Positions 51,470 to 60,121 of a stretch of DNA of 64,000 nucleotides are shown here, one piece after another. A program made the translations under genes and the position numbers. This DNA comes from an uncultured Pseudomonas sp. (GTDB lineage Bacteria > Pseudomonadota > Gammaproteobacteria > Pseudomonadales > Pseudomonadaceae), in the NCBI GenBank assembly GCA_943912755.1, contig CALTWF010000015.1, positions 9,019 to 73,018 on the forward strand. Direction: 5' to 3'. The notes under the pieces were generated by a model. That model saw nothing but the letters and a program-made list of their open reading frames with translations. It was not told the origin of the DNA and searched no databases. Numbering within the stretch: the first letter of the stretch is position 1; each line of letters begins with the position of its first letter.

Positions 51470-52987
51470 ATGGCAATCCACAGACCCGGTACCGACGAAC
51501 TCGCCGAGATCGCCGCCGCCCTTGGCATCCACCTCAGCGGTTCGCAATTGGAGACCTACCACGCAGCGTTGCAAGCCAATTTCGACGCCTACGATCAACT
51601 GGACCAACTGGCCGACTTCATTCCCCGGCCCGACTATCCACGAGAGGCCCCGAGCATCCCCGCAGCGGAAGAAAACCCGCTGGGCGCCTGGCAGTGCAAG
51701 ACGCTGATCCAGGGCCGACCGGCAGGCCCGCTGGCGGGCAAGCGCGTGGTGATCAAGGACAACGTGGCGGTCGCAGGACTGCCGATGCTCAACGGTTCCT
51801 TCACCCTCGACGGCTACGTGCCGGAAACCGATGCCACGGTGGTGACCCGCCTGCTCGATGCCGGCGCCACCATTACCGGCAAGGCCGTCTGCGAAGCCTT
51901 GTGCTTCTCCGGGGGCTCGCACACCTCGGCCAGCGGTCCGGTGCACAACCCCCTGCGCCACGGCTACTCGGCAGGCGGTTCCTCGTCGGGCTCGGCGGCC
52001 CTGGTCGCGGCCGGTGAAGCCGACATGGCGGTGGGCAGCGACCAGGGCGGCTCGGTGCGCATTCCCGCGGCCTATTGCGGCGTGTACGGGATAAAACCGA
52101 CCCACGGCCTGGTGCCTTACACCGGCGCCATGCCCATTGAAAGCACGCTCGACCACCTTGGCCCGATCACCGCCAACGTTCGCGATAACGCGCTGATGCT
52201 GGAAGCCATGGCCGGCGTCGATGGCCTCGATCCCCGGCAGACCGGCCTGTGTCGCCCGGGAGGCTACGTCGCGGCATTGTCCGCCGGCGTGGCGGGCTTG
52301 CGAATCGGCGTGCTGCGCGAAGGCTTCGGCCAGGCCAACTCGGAGGCGGTGGTGGACCAGGCCGTGCGCGACGCGGCACAGGTCTTCCGTACCCTGGGGG
52401 CGCGCGTCGAAGAGGTCTCCCTGCCCATGCACAACCAGGGGCCGGCCATCTGGCTGGCGATTGCCGCCGAGGGTGCGACCGCGCAAATGATGAAAGGCAA
52501 CAGCCATGGCTTCAATTGGCGCGGGCTTTACCTGACCGGCATGATCAAGGCCCATGCCCGCTGGCGCGAGCGTGCCGACGAACTGCCCGACACGGTCAAG
52601 ACCACCCTGATCCTCGGTGAATACATGACCCGCCGTTACCAGGGTCATTACTATGCCAAGGCGCAGAATCTCGCCCGCCATCTGCGCCTGGCCTACGACG
52701 TGCTGTTCAGCAGTTTCGACCTGCTGCTGATGCCGACCCTGCCGCTGCGCGCAACGCCATTGCCCGATGCCGGCGCCCCGGTCGAGGCGATTCTCGGCCG
52801 CGCCTTCGAAATGCTCGGCAATACCTGTGGTTTCGATGCGACCGGCCACCCGGCGATGTCGATCCCGTGCGGCCTGCATGACGGGCTGCCGATCGGCCTG
52901 CAACTGGTTGCCCGGCACTTCGATGAAGCACAGATCTATCGCGCCGCGCAGGCGTTCGAGCAGGCGGTCGACTGGCGGGCACGCTGA
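51470..52987 (+). CDS. Amidase (amidase-signature family)
   Basis: 505 residues from ATG 51470. The Ser-cisSer-Lys triad is recognisable: Lys in VVIKDNVAVAG, the cis-Ser in GYSAGGSSSGSAALVAAGE, and the nucleophile Ser in GSDQGGSVRIPAAYCGVYG. It hydrolyses the amide made by nitrile hydratase to carboxylate and ammonia, completing aldoxime to nitrile to amide to acid. Last gene of the cluster, 87 bases after nthB. Confidence 0.93.
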   Translation: MAIHRPGTDELAEIAAALGIHLSGSQLETYHAALQANFDAYDQLDQLADFIPRPDYPREAPSIPAAEENPLGAWQCKTLIQGRPAGPLAGKRVVIKDNVAVAGLPMLNGSFTLDGYVPETDATVVTRLLDAGATITGKAVCEALCFSGGSHTSASGPVHNPLRHGYSAGGSSSGSAALVAAGEADMAVGSDQGGSVRIPAAYCGVYGIKPTHGLVPYTGAMPIESTLDHLGPITANVRDNALMLEAMAGVDGLDPRQTGLCRPGGYVAALSAGVAGLRIGVLREGFGQANSEAVVDQAVRDAAQVFRTLGARVEEVSLPMHNQGPAIWLAIAAEGATAQMMKGNSHGFNWRGLYLTGMIKAHARWRERADELPDTVKTTLILGEYMTRRYQGHYYAKAQNLARHLRLAYDVLFSSFDLLLMPTLPLRATPLPDAGAPVEAILGRAFEMLGNTCGFDATGHPAMSIPCGLHDGLPIGLQLVARHFDEAQIYRAAQAFEQAVDWRAR

Positions 52988-53006
52988 GGGGGGGGCACTG
53001 CCAAAT

Positions 53007-53036
53007 GGCCGGGCGCGCCTTCCGACGCGCCCGGCC
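53007..53036. terminator. Hairpin between convergent amidase and malate synthase genes
   Basis: A perfect 11-bp stem (GGCCGGGCGCG / CGCGCCCGGCC) with an 8-base loop lies 19 bases after the amidase stop. No T-tract follows on either strand, so terminator strength is uncertain. Confidence 0.6.
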
Positions 53037-53062
53037 TGCAAGCCCCGAAGGGATGGCTGCAA

Positions 53063-55240
53063 TCAGCCGCGAGCCTTGTACTGCTGCCTGAAGCGGTGGA
53101 GCAATGGCTCGGTATAGCCGCTCGGCTGCCGGGTGCCATCGAACACCAGGGCACAGGCCGCCGCGAATGCCAGCGAGGCGTCGAAGTCCGGCGCCATCGG
53201 CCGGTACAGCGGATCCCCCAGGTTCTGTCCGTCGACCACCACGGCCATGCGCTTGAGCGCCGCCAGCACCTGGTCGGCGTGCACCACGCCATGGCGCAGC
53301 CAGTTGGCGATGTGCTGGCTGGAGATGCGCAAGGTGGCGCGGTCTTCCATCAGGCCGATGTCATGGATATCCGGCACCTTGGAACAGCCGACGCCCTGCT
53401 CGACCCAGCGCACCACATAGCCGAGCAACCCTTGCGCGTTGTTCTCCAGTTCTTCGGCAATCGCCCGGGCATCCCAGTCGGCGAGGTTGCCCAGGGGAAT
53501 TTCCAGCAGTTCATCCTGCAGCCCTGCCAGTTCGTCGGCGCTGGCCGTGGCGATGATGTCGCGCTGCACGGCGCCGACATCGACCTGGTGATAGTGCATG
53601 GCATGCAGCGTGGCCGCCGTCGGCGATGGCACCCAGGCGGTGTTCGCGCCGGCCTGCGGGTGGGCGATCTTCTGCTCCAGCATCGCCTGCATCAGGTCGG
53701 GCATGGCCCACATGCCCTTGCCGATCTGCGCCCGGCCGCGCAACTGGCAGTCCAGGCCGATCAATACGTTGTTGCGCTCGTAGGCCTTGAGCCAGCGGCT
53801 GGACTTCATGTCGGCCTTGCGCAGCATCGGCCCGGCCTCCATCAGCGTGTGCATTTCGTCGCCGGTGCGGTCGAGGAAACCGGTGTTGATGAACACCAGG
53901 CGCTCGCTGGCCTGGGCGATGCACGCCTTGAGGTTGAGGCTGGTGCGCCGCTCCTCGTCCATGATGCCCATCTTCAGGGTGTTGCCCGGGAGCCCCAGCA
54001 GGGCCTCGACACGACCGAACAGCTGCGCGGTGAAGGCCACTTCCTCGGGGCCGTGCATCTTCGGTTTGACGATATAGACGCTGCCATGCCGGGCGTTGCG
54101 CCGGTGCTCCAGGTCATGCAGCGCCGCCAGGCTGGTGACCACGGCGTCGACGATGCCTTCCGGCACTTCGCCGCCGGCGTTGTCGAGCAGCGCCGGGGTG
54201 GTCATCAGGTGGCCGACGTTGCGCACCAGCATCAGCGAACAGCCGGGCAGCCATAGCGTGCTGCCGTCGGCCCGCGACCACTGGCGCGGCGGGTTGAGCC
54301 GGCGGGTCAGGGTGCGGCCGTTCTTTTCCAGGGTTTCGCTCAGGTCACCCTTCATCAGCCCCAGCCAGTTGCGGTAGACCAGCACCTTGTCGGCGGCATC
54401 CACGGCGGCCACCGAATCCTCGCAGTCCATGATGGTGGTCAGCGCAGCTTCCAGCACCACGTCATGGATCTGCGCCGGGTCCTGGCTGCCGATGGCGGTG
54501 CTGCCGTCGATATGGAGTTCGATATGCAGGCCGTTGTTGATCAGCAACAGCGCGCTCGGCGCCGCGGTATCGCCGCGCAGGCCGAGCCATTGCCGTGGGT
54601 CGGCGAGGCCGCTGGTGGAGCCGTCGGCCAGGGTCACGCGCAACTGGCCGTTGTCGATGGCGTAGCGTGTCGAACCGAGGTGACTGCCCGAGGCCAGCGG
54701 CACGCTACGGTCGAGAAACCCGCGGGCGAAGGCCACCACCTGCTGCGCCCGCTGCGGATTGAAAGCCGCTTGCCGGGCTGTCGGGCCTTCGTCGGCGATC
54801 ACATCGGTACCGTACAAGGCGTCATACAGCGAGCCCCAACGGGCGTTGGCGGCATTCAGCGCATAGCGCGCATTCATCACCGGCACCACCAGTTGCGGGC
54901 CGGCCTGCAGGGCGATTTCGCTATCGACGTTGCCGGTGCTCACCGCCACCGTCTCGGGTACGGCTTGCAGGTAGCCGATGGAATGCAGGAAGGCCCGGTA
55001 GGCGGACTTGTCCACCACCGGGCCCGGGTTGCTGCGGTGCCAGGCATCCAGTTGCGCCTGGAGCACCTCGCGTTTATCGAGCAAGGCGCGGTTAAGCGGT
55101 GCGAGGTCATGCACCAGTTGATCGAAGCCGCTCCAGAAATGCTCGACGTCCACGCCGCTACCCGGCAGCAGCTCGTCCTCGATGAAGTGCAACAACGCTG
55201 GCGCGACGGCCAGATGACCTCTGTGCTGAAAATCGCTCAT
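53063..55240 (-). CDS. glcB: Malate synthase G
   Basis: 725 residues, the usual length of isoform G. Condenses glyoxylate and acetyl-CoA to malate in the cytoplasm. Conserved blocks are visible: TTIMDCEDSVAAVDAADK (magnesium/glyoxylate site), LMLVRNVGHLMTTPA, YIVKPKMHGPEEVAF, and MGIMDEERRTSLNLK with the catalytic Arg. The catalytic Asp region (YVVRWVEQGVGCSKVPDIHD, in part) is also present. A copy of the 20-bp GntR-type palindrome lies 71 bases upstream. It may be a second, pathway-specific malate synthase. Confidence 0.96.
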   Translation of the reverse strand: MSDFQHRGHLAVAPALLHFIEDELLPGSGVDVEHFWSGFDQLVHDLAPLNRALLDKREVLQAQLDAWHRSNPGPVVDKSAYRAFLHSIGYLQAVPETVAVSTGNVDSEIALQAGPQLVVPVMNARYALNAANARWGSLYDALYGTDVIADEGPTARQAAFNPQRAQQVVAFARGFLDRSVPLASGSHLGSTRYAIDNGQLRVTLADGSTSGLADPRQWLGLRGDTAAPSALLLINNGLHIELHIDGSTAIGSQDPAQIHDVVLEAALTTIMDCEDSVAAVDAADKVLVYRNWLGLMKGDLSETLEKNGRTLTRRLNPPRQWSRADGSTLWLPGCSLMLVRNVGHLMTTPALLDNAGGEVPEGIVDAVVTSLAALHDLEHRRNARHGSVYIVKPKMHGPEEVAFTAQLFGRVEALLGLPGNTLKMGIMDEERRTSLNLKACIAQASERLVFINTGFLDRTGDEMHTLMEAGPMLRKADMKSSRWLKAYERNNVLIGLDCQLRGRAQIGKGMWAMPDLMQAMLEQKIAHPQAGANTAWVPSPTAATLHAMHYHQVDVGAVQRDIIATASADELAGLQDELLEIPLGNLADWDARAIAEELENNAQGLLGYVVRWVEQGVGCSKVPDIHDIGLMEDRATLRISSQHIANWLRHGVVHADQVLAALKRMAVVVDGQNLGDPLYRPMAPDFDASLAFAAACALVFDGTRQPSGYTEPLLHRFRQQYKARG

Positions 55241-55310
55241 GACGCTCCTCGCTTGCGCCCTTCCAGGGCGTGCTTCTTCTTGTTGGGGAGGCGCCAGTGT
55301 TACTCATTAT

Positions 55311-55330
55311 GTATTTTGAATTCAATATTC
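55311..55330. promoter_or_regulatory. GntR-type operator, copy 1 (upstream of glcB)
   Basis: GTATTTTGAATTCAATATTC is a near-perfect copy of the palindrome at 57411-57430. It lies upstream of glcB and overlaps the 3' end of the SHMT-like gene. An exact AACAAGAA CA motif (minus, 55284-55277) follows it in the glcB leader. Confidence 0.7.
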
Positions 55331-56560
55331 ATTTTTCATGAGCTGGCGGATACGCCCGAGGCTGTCCGTTGCCTCCAGCGCGGCATGAACCTGCAAGCGC
55401 CCGCACGGGGCAACCCGCAGTACCCGCGCCAGCAACCCCGCCACCTCGGCCATGTGCTCGCCCTGCAAGCCCTGCCGGGTGATGAATTGCGTGCCCAGGC
55501 GCAAGGCATGCCCGCCGGCCCGGGTCGGATCGACGCAAGTGCCGATCAGGATGCCGTGGGCTTGCAATGCCTGCATGGCGCTACGCGGGTCGACCCCGGC
55601 GGTCAGCGGCAGCAGCAGTTGATGGGTGTGCACCTCATTGCCCGTCGCCGCGATCACCGGCAAGCCGGCCGCCAGCAAGGCACGGTGCAGTGCGGCGCTG
55701 TTGCCGACGATGCGCCGCGCATACTCGCCGCCGTCGGCCAGGGCTTCGTCCAGGGTGACCGCCAGCGACGGCAAGCGCCCGGCGTCGTAGTTGGCGAGCA
55801 TGCGTGTGTCCAGCAGGCTGCGCAGCACCTCGGCGTCCTGCGGGTCGCGGCCCAGCACCAGGCCCTGGGGACGACCCGGCAGTGTCTTGTAGGTGGAACT
55901 GCTGAGCAGGTCGACGCCGGCATCGAAGGGATTGGGATACACCCCGCCGGCGATCAGGCCGAGCACATGGGAGGCGTCGAACAGGGTCTTCGCGCCCACC
56001 GCGCGCGCCGCCTGCACCACGGCGGCGATGTCGTCGGCCTTGACCATGATGCTGCGGCCCAGCACCACCAGGCGTGGCCTGATCCGCTCCACCAGCTCGA
56101 CCGCCCGCTGGGCATCCAGCTGGCAGGTGGTGCGGTCGAATGGCAGGTCCTCGACGGTCAGGCCGGCCAGCTCCGCCGTACCACCCCGCCGCTGGCTGAG
56201 GTGACCGCCATGTTCGGCCGCCGGGGCCAGTATCCGCTCACCCGGCTGGCAAAAGGCCTGGAACACCGCGAGATTGGCCAGGGTGCAGCTGGGCAGGCGC
56301 ACTTCCGCCCAGGCGGCGTTGAACAGGCGCATCGCCGCCTGGCTGGTGAACTGTTCCAGTTCACTGACCAGTTCGGTCTCCGGCTGCTCCTTGGCATACG
56401 CCGGGCCCATGGCCGGGTAGGCACTCAGCGCCGGATTGTAGGCGGCCATCGCCCGCTCGCTGGGCAGGTTGGCCCCGGCATAGAGCATCAGGCGCTGCGC
56501 TTGCAGTTGCGGCAGACGCCCGGCGCAGGCCTCCAGCAATTGATCGACAGTGCGGCTCAT
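55322..56560 (-). CDS. SHMT-like PLP-dependent enzyme
   Basis: 412 residues of the fold-type I glycine hydroxymethyltransferase/threonine-aldolase group. The PLP lysine is in SSSTYKTLPGRPQG, the cofactor Asp and His in TLFDASHVLGLIAGG, and the C-terminus has RLGTQFITRQGL. It is clearly divergent from GlyA (GlyA keeps TTTHKTLRGPRGG), so a retro-aldol reaction on a beta-hydroxy-amino acid giving glycine is plausible; true SHMT activity is doubtful. It follows gntR by 3 bases and is probably co-transcribed with it. Confidence 0.75.
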   Translation of the reverse strand: MSRTVDQLLEACAGRLPQLQAQRLMLYAGANLPSERAMAAYNPALSAYPAMGPAYAKEQPETELVSELEQFTSQAAMRLFNAAWAEVRLPSCTLANLAVFQAFCQPGERILAPAAEHGGHLSQRRGGTAELAGLTVEDLPFDRTTCQLDAQRAVELVERIRPRLVVLGRSIMVKADDIAAVVQAARAVGAKTLFDASHVLGLIAGGVYPNPFDAGVDLLSSSTYKTLPGRPQGLVLGRDPQDAEVLRSLLDTRMLANYDAGRLPSLAVTLDEALADGGEYARRIVGNSAALHRALLAAGLPVIAATGNEVHTHQLLLPLTAGVDPRSAMQALQAHGILIGTCVDPTRAGGHALRLGTQFITRQGLQGEHMAEVAGLLARVLRVAPCGRLQVHAALEATDSLGRIRQLMKNEY

Positions 56561-56563
56561 GGT

Positions 56564-57298
56564 TCAGGCTCCCCGCTGGCGGATCGAACCGGGGTGCTCG
56601 GCATCGTCACGCACCATGAGCATGATCGCGTTGCGCTTTTCCAGCAGGTGATGACGGAGGATCTCGCTGAGGCGCTTACCGTCCCGCTCCTGCAGGGCGA
56701 CGATCATGTCCTCGTGGTCGTGCAGCGCTCTGTCCCACTTCGGCGCCTGCTGGTTGGACAGGTAGCGCAGCGAATGGATACGCCGGTTCAACGACAGGTA
56801 CACCTGACGCAGCGCCGAATTGCGCGCCGCCAGGTTGATCAGGTCGTGGATCGAGCGGTTGCGGTGGTAGTAGCCCGGCAGGTCGTTCTGGTTCTTGCTG
56901 ACCACCATGGCGTTGTGCAGCGCCTTGATCTCGTCCAGCTCCTGCTCGGTGATGCGCTCGCAGGCCAGCTCGCCGGCGAAGGCTTCGATCCCGCTCATCA
57001 GCTCGAAGGTCTCGCGGATCTCCTGCTCCGACATGCGCGCAACGCTGGCGCCACGGTTGGGATTGATCTCGATCAGGCCCTCCATGGCCAGCACCTTCAG
57101 CGCCTCGCGCAAGGGCGTGCGGGAAATGCCCAGGGTGTCGCACAGCTCGCGCTCGTTGAGTTTCTGTCCGGCGCTGAGCACGCCTTCGGTAATGAAGCTG
57201 CGCAGGTGCTCGACCACCGTGTCGTGCAGGCGCTGACGTTCGAGGCGGGGCATCAGCGGCGACTTGTTTACTGTGTTCAACTCACTATTATTTTGCAT
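56564..57298 (-). CDS. GntR-family (FCD/FadR-like) regulator
   Basis: 244 residues. The winged HTH lies at about 20-90 (QRLHDTVVEHLRSFITEGVL; LNERELCDTLGISRTPLREALKVLAMEGLIEI, in part: ERELCDTLGISRTPLREAL). The C-terminal all-helical FCD domain has acidic/His metal positions (RSIHDLI; ALHDHEDMI). The RBS and ATG lie inside a copy of the 20-bp palindrome (57288-57307), so it should repress itself directly. Three other copies flank glcB, the aminotransferase and the malic enzyme genes. Confidence 0.93.
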   Translation of the reverse strand: MQNNSELNTVNKSPLMPRLERQRLHDTVVEHLRSFITEGVLSAGQKLNERELCDTLGISRTPLREALKVLAMEGLIEINPNRGASVARMSEQEIRETFELMSGIEAFAGELACERITEQELDEIKALHNAMVVSKNQNDLPGYYHRNRSIHDLINLAARNSALRQVYLSLNRRIHSLRYLSNQQAPKWDRALHDHEDMIVALQERDGKRLSEILRHHLLEKRNAIMLMVRDDAEHPGSIRQRGA

Positions 57299-57307
57299 TC
57301 AAAATCC
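57288..57307. promoter_or_regulatory. GntR-type operator, copy 2 (over the gntR start codon)
   Basis: TTATTTTGCATTCAAAATCC is an imperfect copy of the shared palindrome. The gntR start codon (57298-57296) is inside it, and GAGG of the RBS overlaps its edge. Confidence 0.65.
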
Positions 57308-57384
57308 TCATCGTAAGCGCTTGAAACCACGCTCTTATTCGAAAACCGCAGTGAATACGGGAGACTCTAGCCCATTTTCGGGGG

Positions 57385-57430
57385 TTGACACAGCAAAATG
57401 GCGCGCTATCGTATTTTGAATTCAAAATAC
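57385..57430 (+). promoter_or_regulatory. Sigma-70-like promoter with GntR-type operator, copy 3 (aminotransferase)
   Basis: TTGACA (57385-57390) is followed after 16 bases by TATCGT (57407-57412) as a possible -10. GTATTTTGAATTCAAAATAC at 57411-57430 is a perfect 20-bp palindrome that begins inside the -10, so bound regulator would block transcription. AAAAACAA (57431-57438), an exact CA motif for Crc/Hfq, lies just before the AGGAG of the next gene. Confidence 0.7.
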
Positions 57431-57451
57431 AAAAACAAAAAGGAGTCACCC

Positions 57452-58663
57452 ATGCTGAAGCTCGATTTCCACCCCGCCGGCCGTCACTTCCTGCAGATCC
57501 CCGGCCCGAGCCCTGTCCCGGACCGCATCCTGCGCGCCATGAGCTACCCCACCATCGACCATCGCGGCCCGGAGTTCGGCGAGCTGGGGCTGAAGGTGCT
57601 CGACGGCATCAAGAAGATCTTCAAGACCGTCCACCCCGTGGTCATCTACCCGGCCTCGGGCACCGGTGCCTGGGAAGCGGCGCTGTGCAACACCCTGAGC
57701 GCCGGTGACGAGGTGCTGATGTTCGAAACCGGCCACTTCGCCACCCTGTGGCAGAAAATGGCCCTCAGCCTCGGCCTCAAGCCGCAGTTCCTCGGGCGCC
57801 CGGGCATCGAAGGCTGGCGCGGCGGGGTCGACGCGTCGATGATCGAAGCGCACCTGCGCGCCGACAGCGGCAAACGCATCAAGGCGGTGTGCGTGGTGCA
57901 CAACGAAACCAGTACCGGCGTAACCTCCGATATCGCCGCGGTACGCAAGGCCATCGACGCCGCCGGGCACCCGGCGCTGCTGCTGGTCGACACCATTTCC
58001 GGCCTGGCCTCGGCCGACTACCGTCATGACGAATGGGGCGTGGACGTCACCGTCTCCGGCTCGCAAAAAGGCCTGATGCTGCCGCCGGGCATCAGCTTCA
58101 ACGCGCTCTCGCCAAAAGCCATCGAAGCCAGCAAGAGCGCGACCCTGCCGCGCAGCTTCTGGGGCTGGGACGAAATCGTCGAGATGAACAAGACCGGCTA
58201 CTGGCCGTACACCCCCAACACCAACCTGCTCTACGGCCTGAACGAAGCGCTGGAGATGATCCTTGGCGAAGGCCTGGACAACGTCTTCGCCCGCCACAAC
58301 CGCCTGGCCCAGGCCTGCCGTACCGCGGTGAACGCCTGGGGCCTGGAGATCCAGTGCGCCGACCCGAGCGTGTACAGCCCGGTGCTGACCGGGGTGATGA
58401 CTCCGGAAGGCATCGATGCCGACGCCGTGCGCAAGGTGATCTACGAGCGCTTCGACATGTCCCTGGGCACGGGCCTGGGCAAGATGAAAGGCCGCATGTT
58501 CCGCATCGGCCACCTCGGCGACTGCAACGACCTGACCCTGATGGCGACCCTCACCGGCTGCGAGATGGGCCTGCAACTGGCCGGGGTGAAACTGCAATCC
58601 AGCGGCGTGCTGGCCGCCATGGACTACCTGGGAGGCCAGGCGGTGCCGCTGCGCCGCGACTGA
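57452..58663 (+). CDS. Class-V glyoxylate aminotransferase (serine/alanine/aspartate-glyoxylate type)
   Basis: 403 residues from ATG 57452 with AAGGAG upstream. N-terminal FLQIPGPSPVPDRILRAMSY and TIDHRGPEFGEL are typical of SgaA/AGXT/BhcA. The PLP lysine is in VSGSQKGLMLPPG, and the cofactor Asp in LLLVDTISGLASADYRHDEWG (in part). It converts glyoxylate plus an amino donor to glycine and an oxo acid; the donor cannot be read. It starts the aminotransferase-MFS-hydratase run on the plus strand and has the perfect palindrome in its promoter. Confidence 0.88.
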   Translation: MLKLDFHPAGRHFLQIPGPSPVPDRILRAMSYPTIDHRGPEFGELGLKVLDGIKKIFKTVHPVVIYPASGTGAWEAALCNTLSAGDEVLMFETGHFATLWQKMALSLGLKPQFLGRPGIEGWRGGVDASMIEAHLRADSGKRIKAVCVVHNETSTGVTSDIAAVRKAIDAAGHPALLLVDTISGLASADYRHDEWGVDVTVSGSQKGLMLPPGISFNALSPKAIEASKSATLPRSFWGWDEIVEMNKTGYWPYTPNTNLLYGLNEALEMILGEGLDNVFARHNRLAQACRTAVNAWGLEIQCADPSVYSPVLTGVMTPEGIDADAVRKVIYERFDMSLGTGLGKMKGRMFRIGHLGDCNDLTLMATLTGCEMGLQLAGVKLQSSGVLAAMDYLGGQAVPLRRD

Positions 58664-58684
58664 TGTGAAAAACGCCGTACCGGA

Positions 58685-58706
58685 CGCTGCGGCCCCTGCC
58701 GCAGCG
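58685..58706 (+). terminator. Hairpin between aminotransferase and MFS genes
   Basis: CGCTGCGGC / GCCGCAGCG form a perfect 9-bp stem with a 4-base loop but no T-tract. A second stem (TCCCGCA / TGCGGGA, about 58732-58749) follows 25 bases later. They may give partial termination or protect mRNA between the two genes. Confidence 0.45.
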
Positions 58707-58774
58707 CCCTGAAAGACGAACTATCCCGAACTCCCGCATCGTCTGCGGGAACAATAAGAAATTGGAGATAGAAC

Positions 58775-60073
58775 ATGAGGTTTTTCCGTCTGCGCCCCAC
58801 CACGGTGGTGCTGTTCATGCTGTGCGCGATGTATTTCATCACCTACCTTGACCGGGTCAACGTCAGCACTGCCGCTGTCGGTTTCGGCCCGGAGTTCGGC
58901 CTGAGCAAGACCGAAATCGGTATCGTCTTCTCTGCCTTCGCCTACCCCTACCTGGTGTTCCAGATCATCGGAGGGTGGGTCAGCGACCGCTTCGGCGCCA
59001 AGCGCACCCTGGTGGTGTGCGGCATCATCTGGGCAGCGGCCACGGTGATGACCGGCCTGGCCGGTGGTTTCGTTTCGCTGATCATTGCCCGCGTCCTTCT
59101 CGGCCTTGGTGAAGGTGCCACCTTCCCTGCCGCGACCGCCGCCATGTCGCGCTGGGTACCCAAGGAAAAACGCGGCTTCGCCCAGGGCATCACCCACGCC
59201 TTCGCCCGCCTCGGCAACGCCCTGGCACCGGCGGCGATGATCGCGATCATGGCCACCTACGGCTGGCGCGAGTCGTTCTACGTCTGTGCGGTGATCAGCT
59301 TTATCTGGGTGGCCCTGTGGGCGCTGGTGTTCACCGAGCTGCCGAAGAACCATCCGCGCATCTCCCAGCAGGAACTGGATTCGCTGCCCGCACCCAAGGT
59401 CAAGAACAAGGACCCGCTGCCCTGGGGTCGCCTGTTCAAGCGCATGGCGCCGGTGACCATCGTCTACTTCTGCTACGGCTGGACCCTGTGGCTGCTGCTG
59501 AGCTGGGTACCGATGTACTTCATGAACCTCGGCCTGGACCTCAAGGGCACCGCCATCTTCGCCTCCGCGGTGTTCTTCGGCGGCGTGGTCGGCGACACCC
59601 TCGGCGGCATCGTCAGCGACCGCATCTACGCCCGCACCAAGAACCTCAACAAGGCTCGCAGCCTGATGGTTTCCATCTGCCTGAGCCTGACCCTGCTGTC
59701 GCTGGTGCCGCTGATGTTCACCACCGATATCCATATCTCCCTGGCCTGCCTGGCCATCGGTTTCTTCTTCTCGGAAATGACCATCGGCCCGATGTGGGCC
59801 ATCCCCATGGACATCGCCCCCGACCATTCCGGCACCGCCTCCGGCATGATGAACACCGGCTCGGCGATGGCGGCGATCATCAGCCCGGTCGCCGCCGGCA
59901 TGCTGATCGACGAGTTCGGCAACTGGCAGCTGCCGTTCATGGTGAGCATCGGTCTGCTCGCCATCGGCGTGGCGCTGTCGTTCAAGATGAAGCCGCAAAA
60001 CCGCTTCGAGTACACCAAGGCACCTGCGCCAGCCAGCGACAACGCGCAGCCGGCACCCGCCATCGGCAAGTAA
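58775..60073 (+). CDS. MFS transporter of the anion:cation symporter (ACS) family
   Basis: 432 residues with 12 transmembrane segments. ACS features: FITYLDRVNVSTAA in helix 1, GGWVSDRFGAKRTL in the 2-3 loop, and GLGEGATFPAATAAMSRWVP in helix 4. The family imports organic anions such as sugar acids, tartrate or phthalate with protons. It lies between the aminotransferase and hydratase genes, so it probably imports the carboxylate substrate of this cluster. Confidence 0.92.
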   Translation: MRFFRLRPTTVVLFMLCAMYFITYLDRVNVSTAAVGFGPEFGLSKTEIGIVFSAFAYPYLVFQIIGGWVSDRFGAKRTLVVCGIIWAAATVMTGLAGGFVSLIIARVLLGLGEGATFPAATAAMSRWVPKEKRGFAQGITHAFARLGNALAPAAMIAIMATYGWRESFYVCAVISFIWVALWALVFTELPKNHPRISQQELDSLPAPKVKNKDPLPWGRLFKRMAPVTIVYFCYGWTLWLLLSWVPMYFMNLGLDLKGTAIFASAVFFGGVVGDTLGGIVSDRIYARTKNLNKARSLMVSICLSLTLLSLVPLMFTTDIHISLACLAIGFFFSEMTIGPMWAIPMDIAPDHSGTASGMMNTGSAMAAIISPVAAGMLIDEFGNWQLPFMVSIGLLAIGVALSFKMKPQNRFEYTKAPAPASDNAQPAPAIGK

Positions 60074-60121
60074 CCCCCGTGACCGCGCCTGCGGGCGCGG
60101 TCCTGATTAAGGAGCGACACC

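Noticed and set aside
54464..57316. A 950-codon open frame on the plus strand
   Set aside because: Antisense to glcB, the SHMT-like gene and gntR. The translation has no domain and reflects third-position GC bias.
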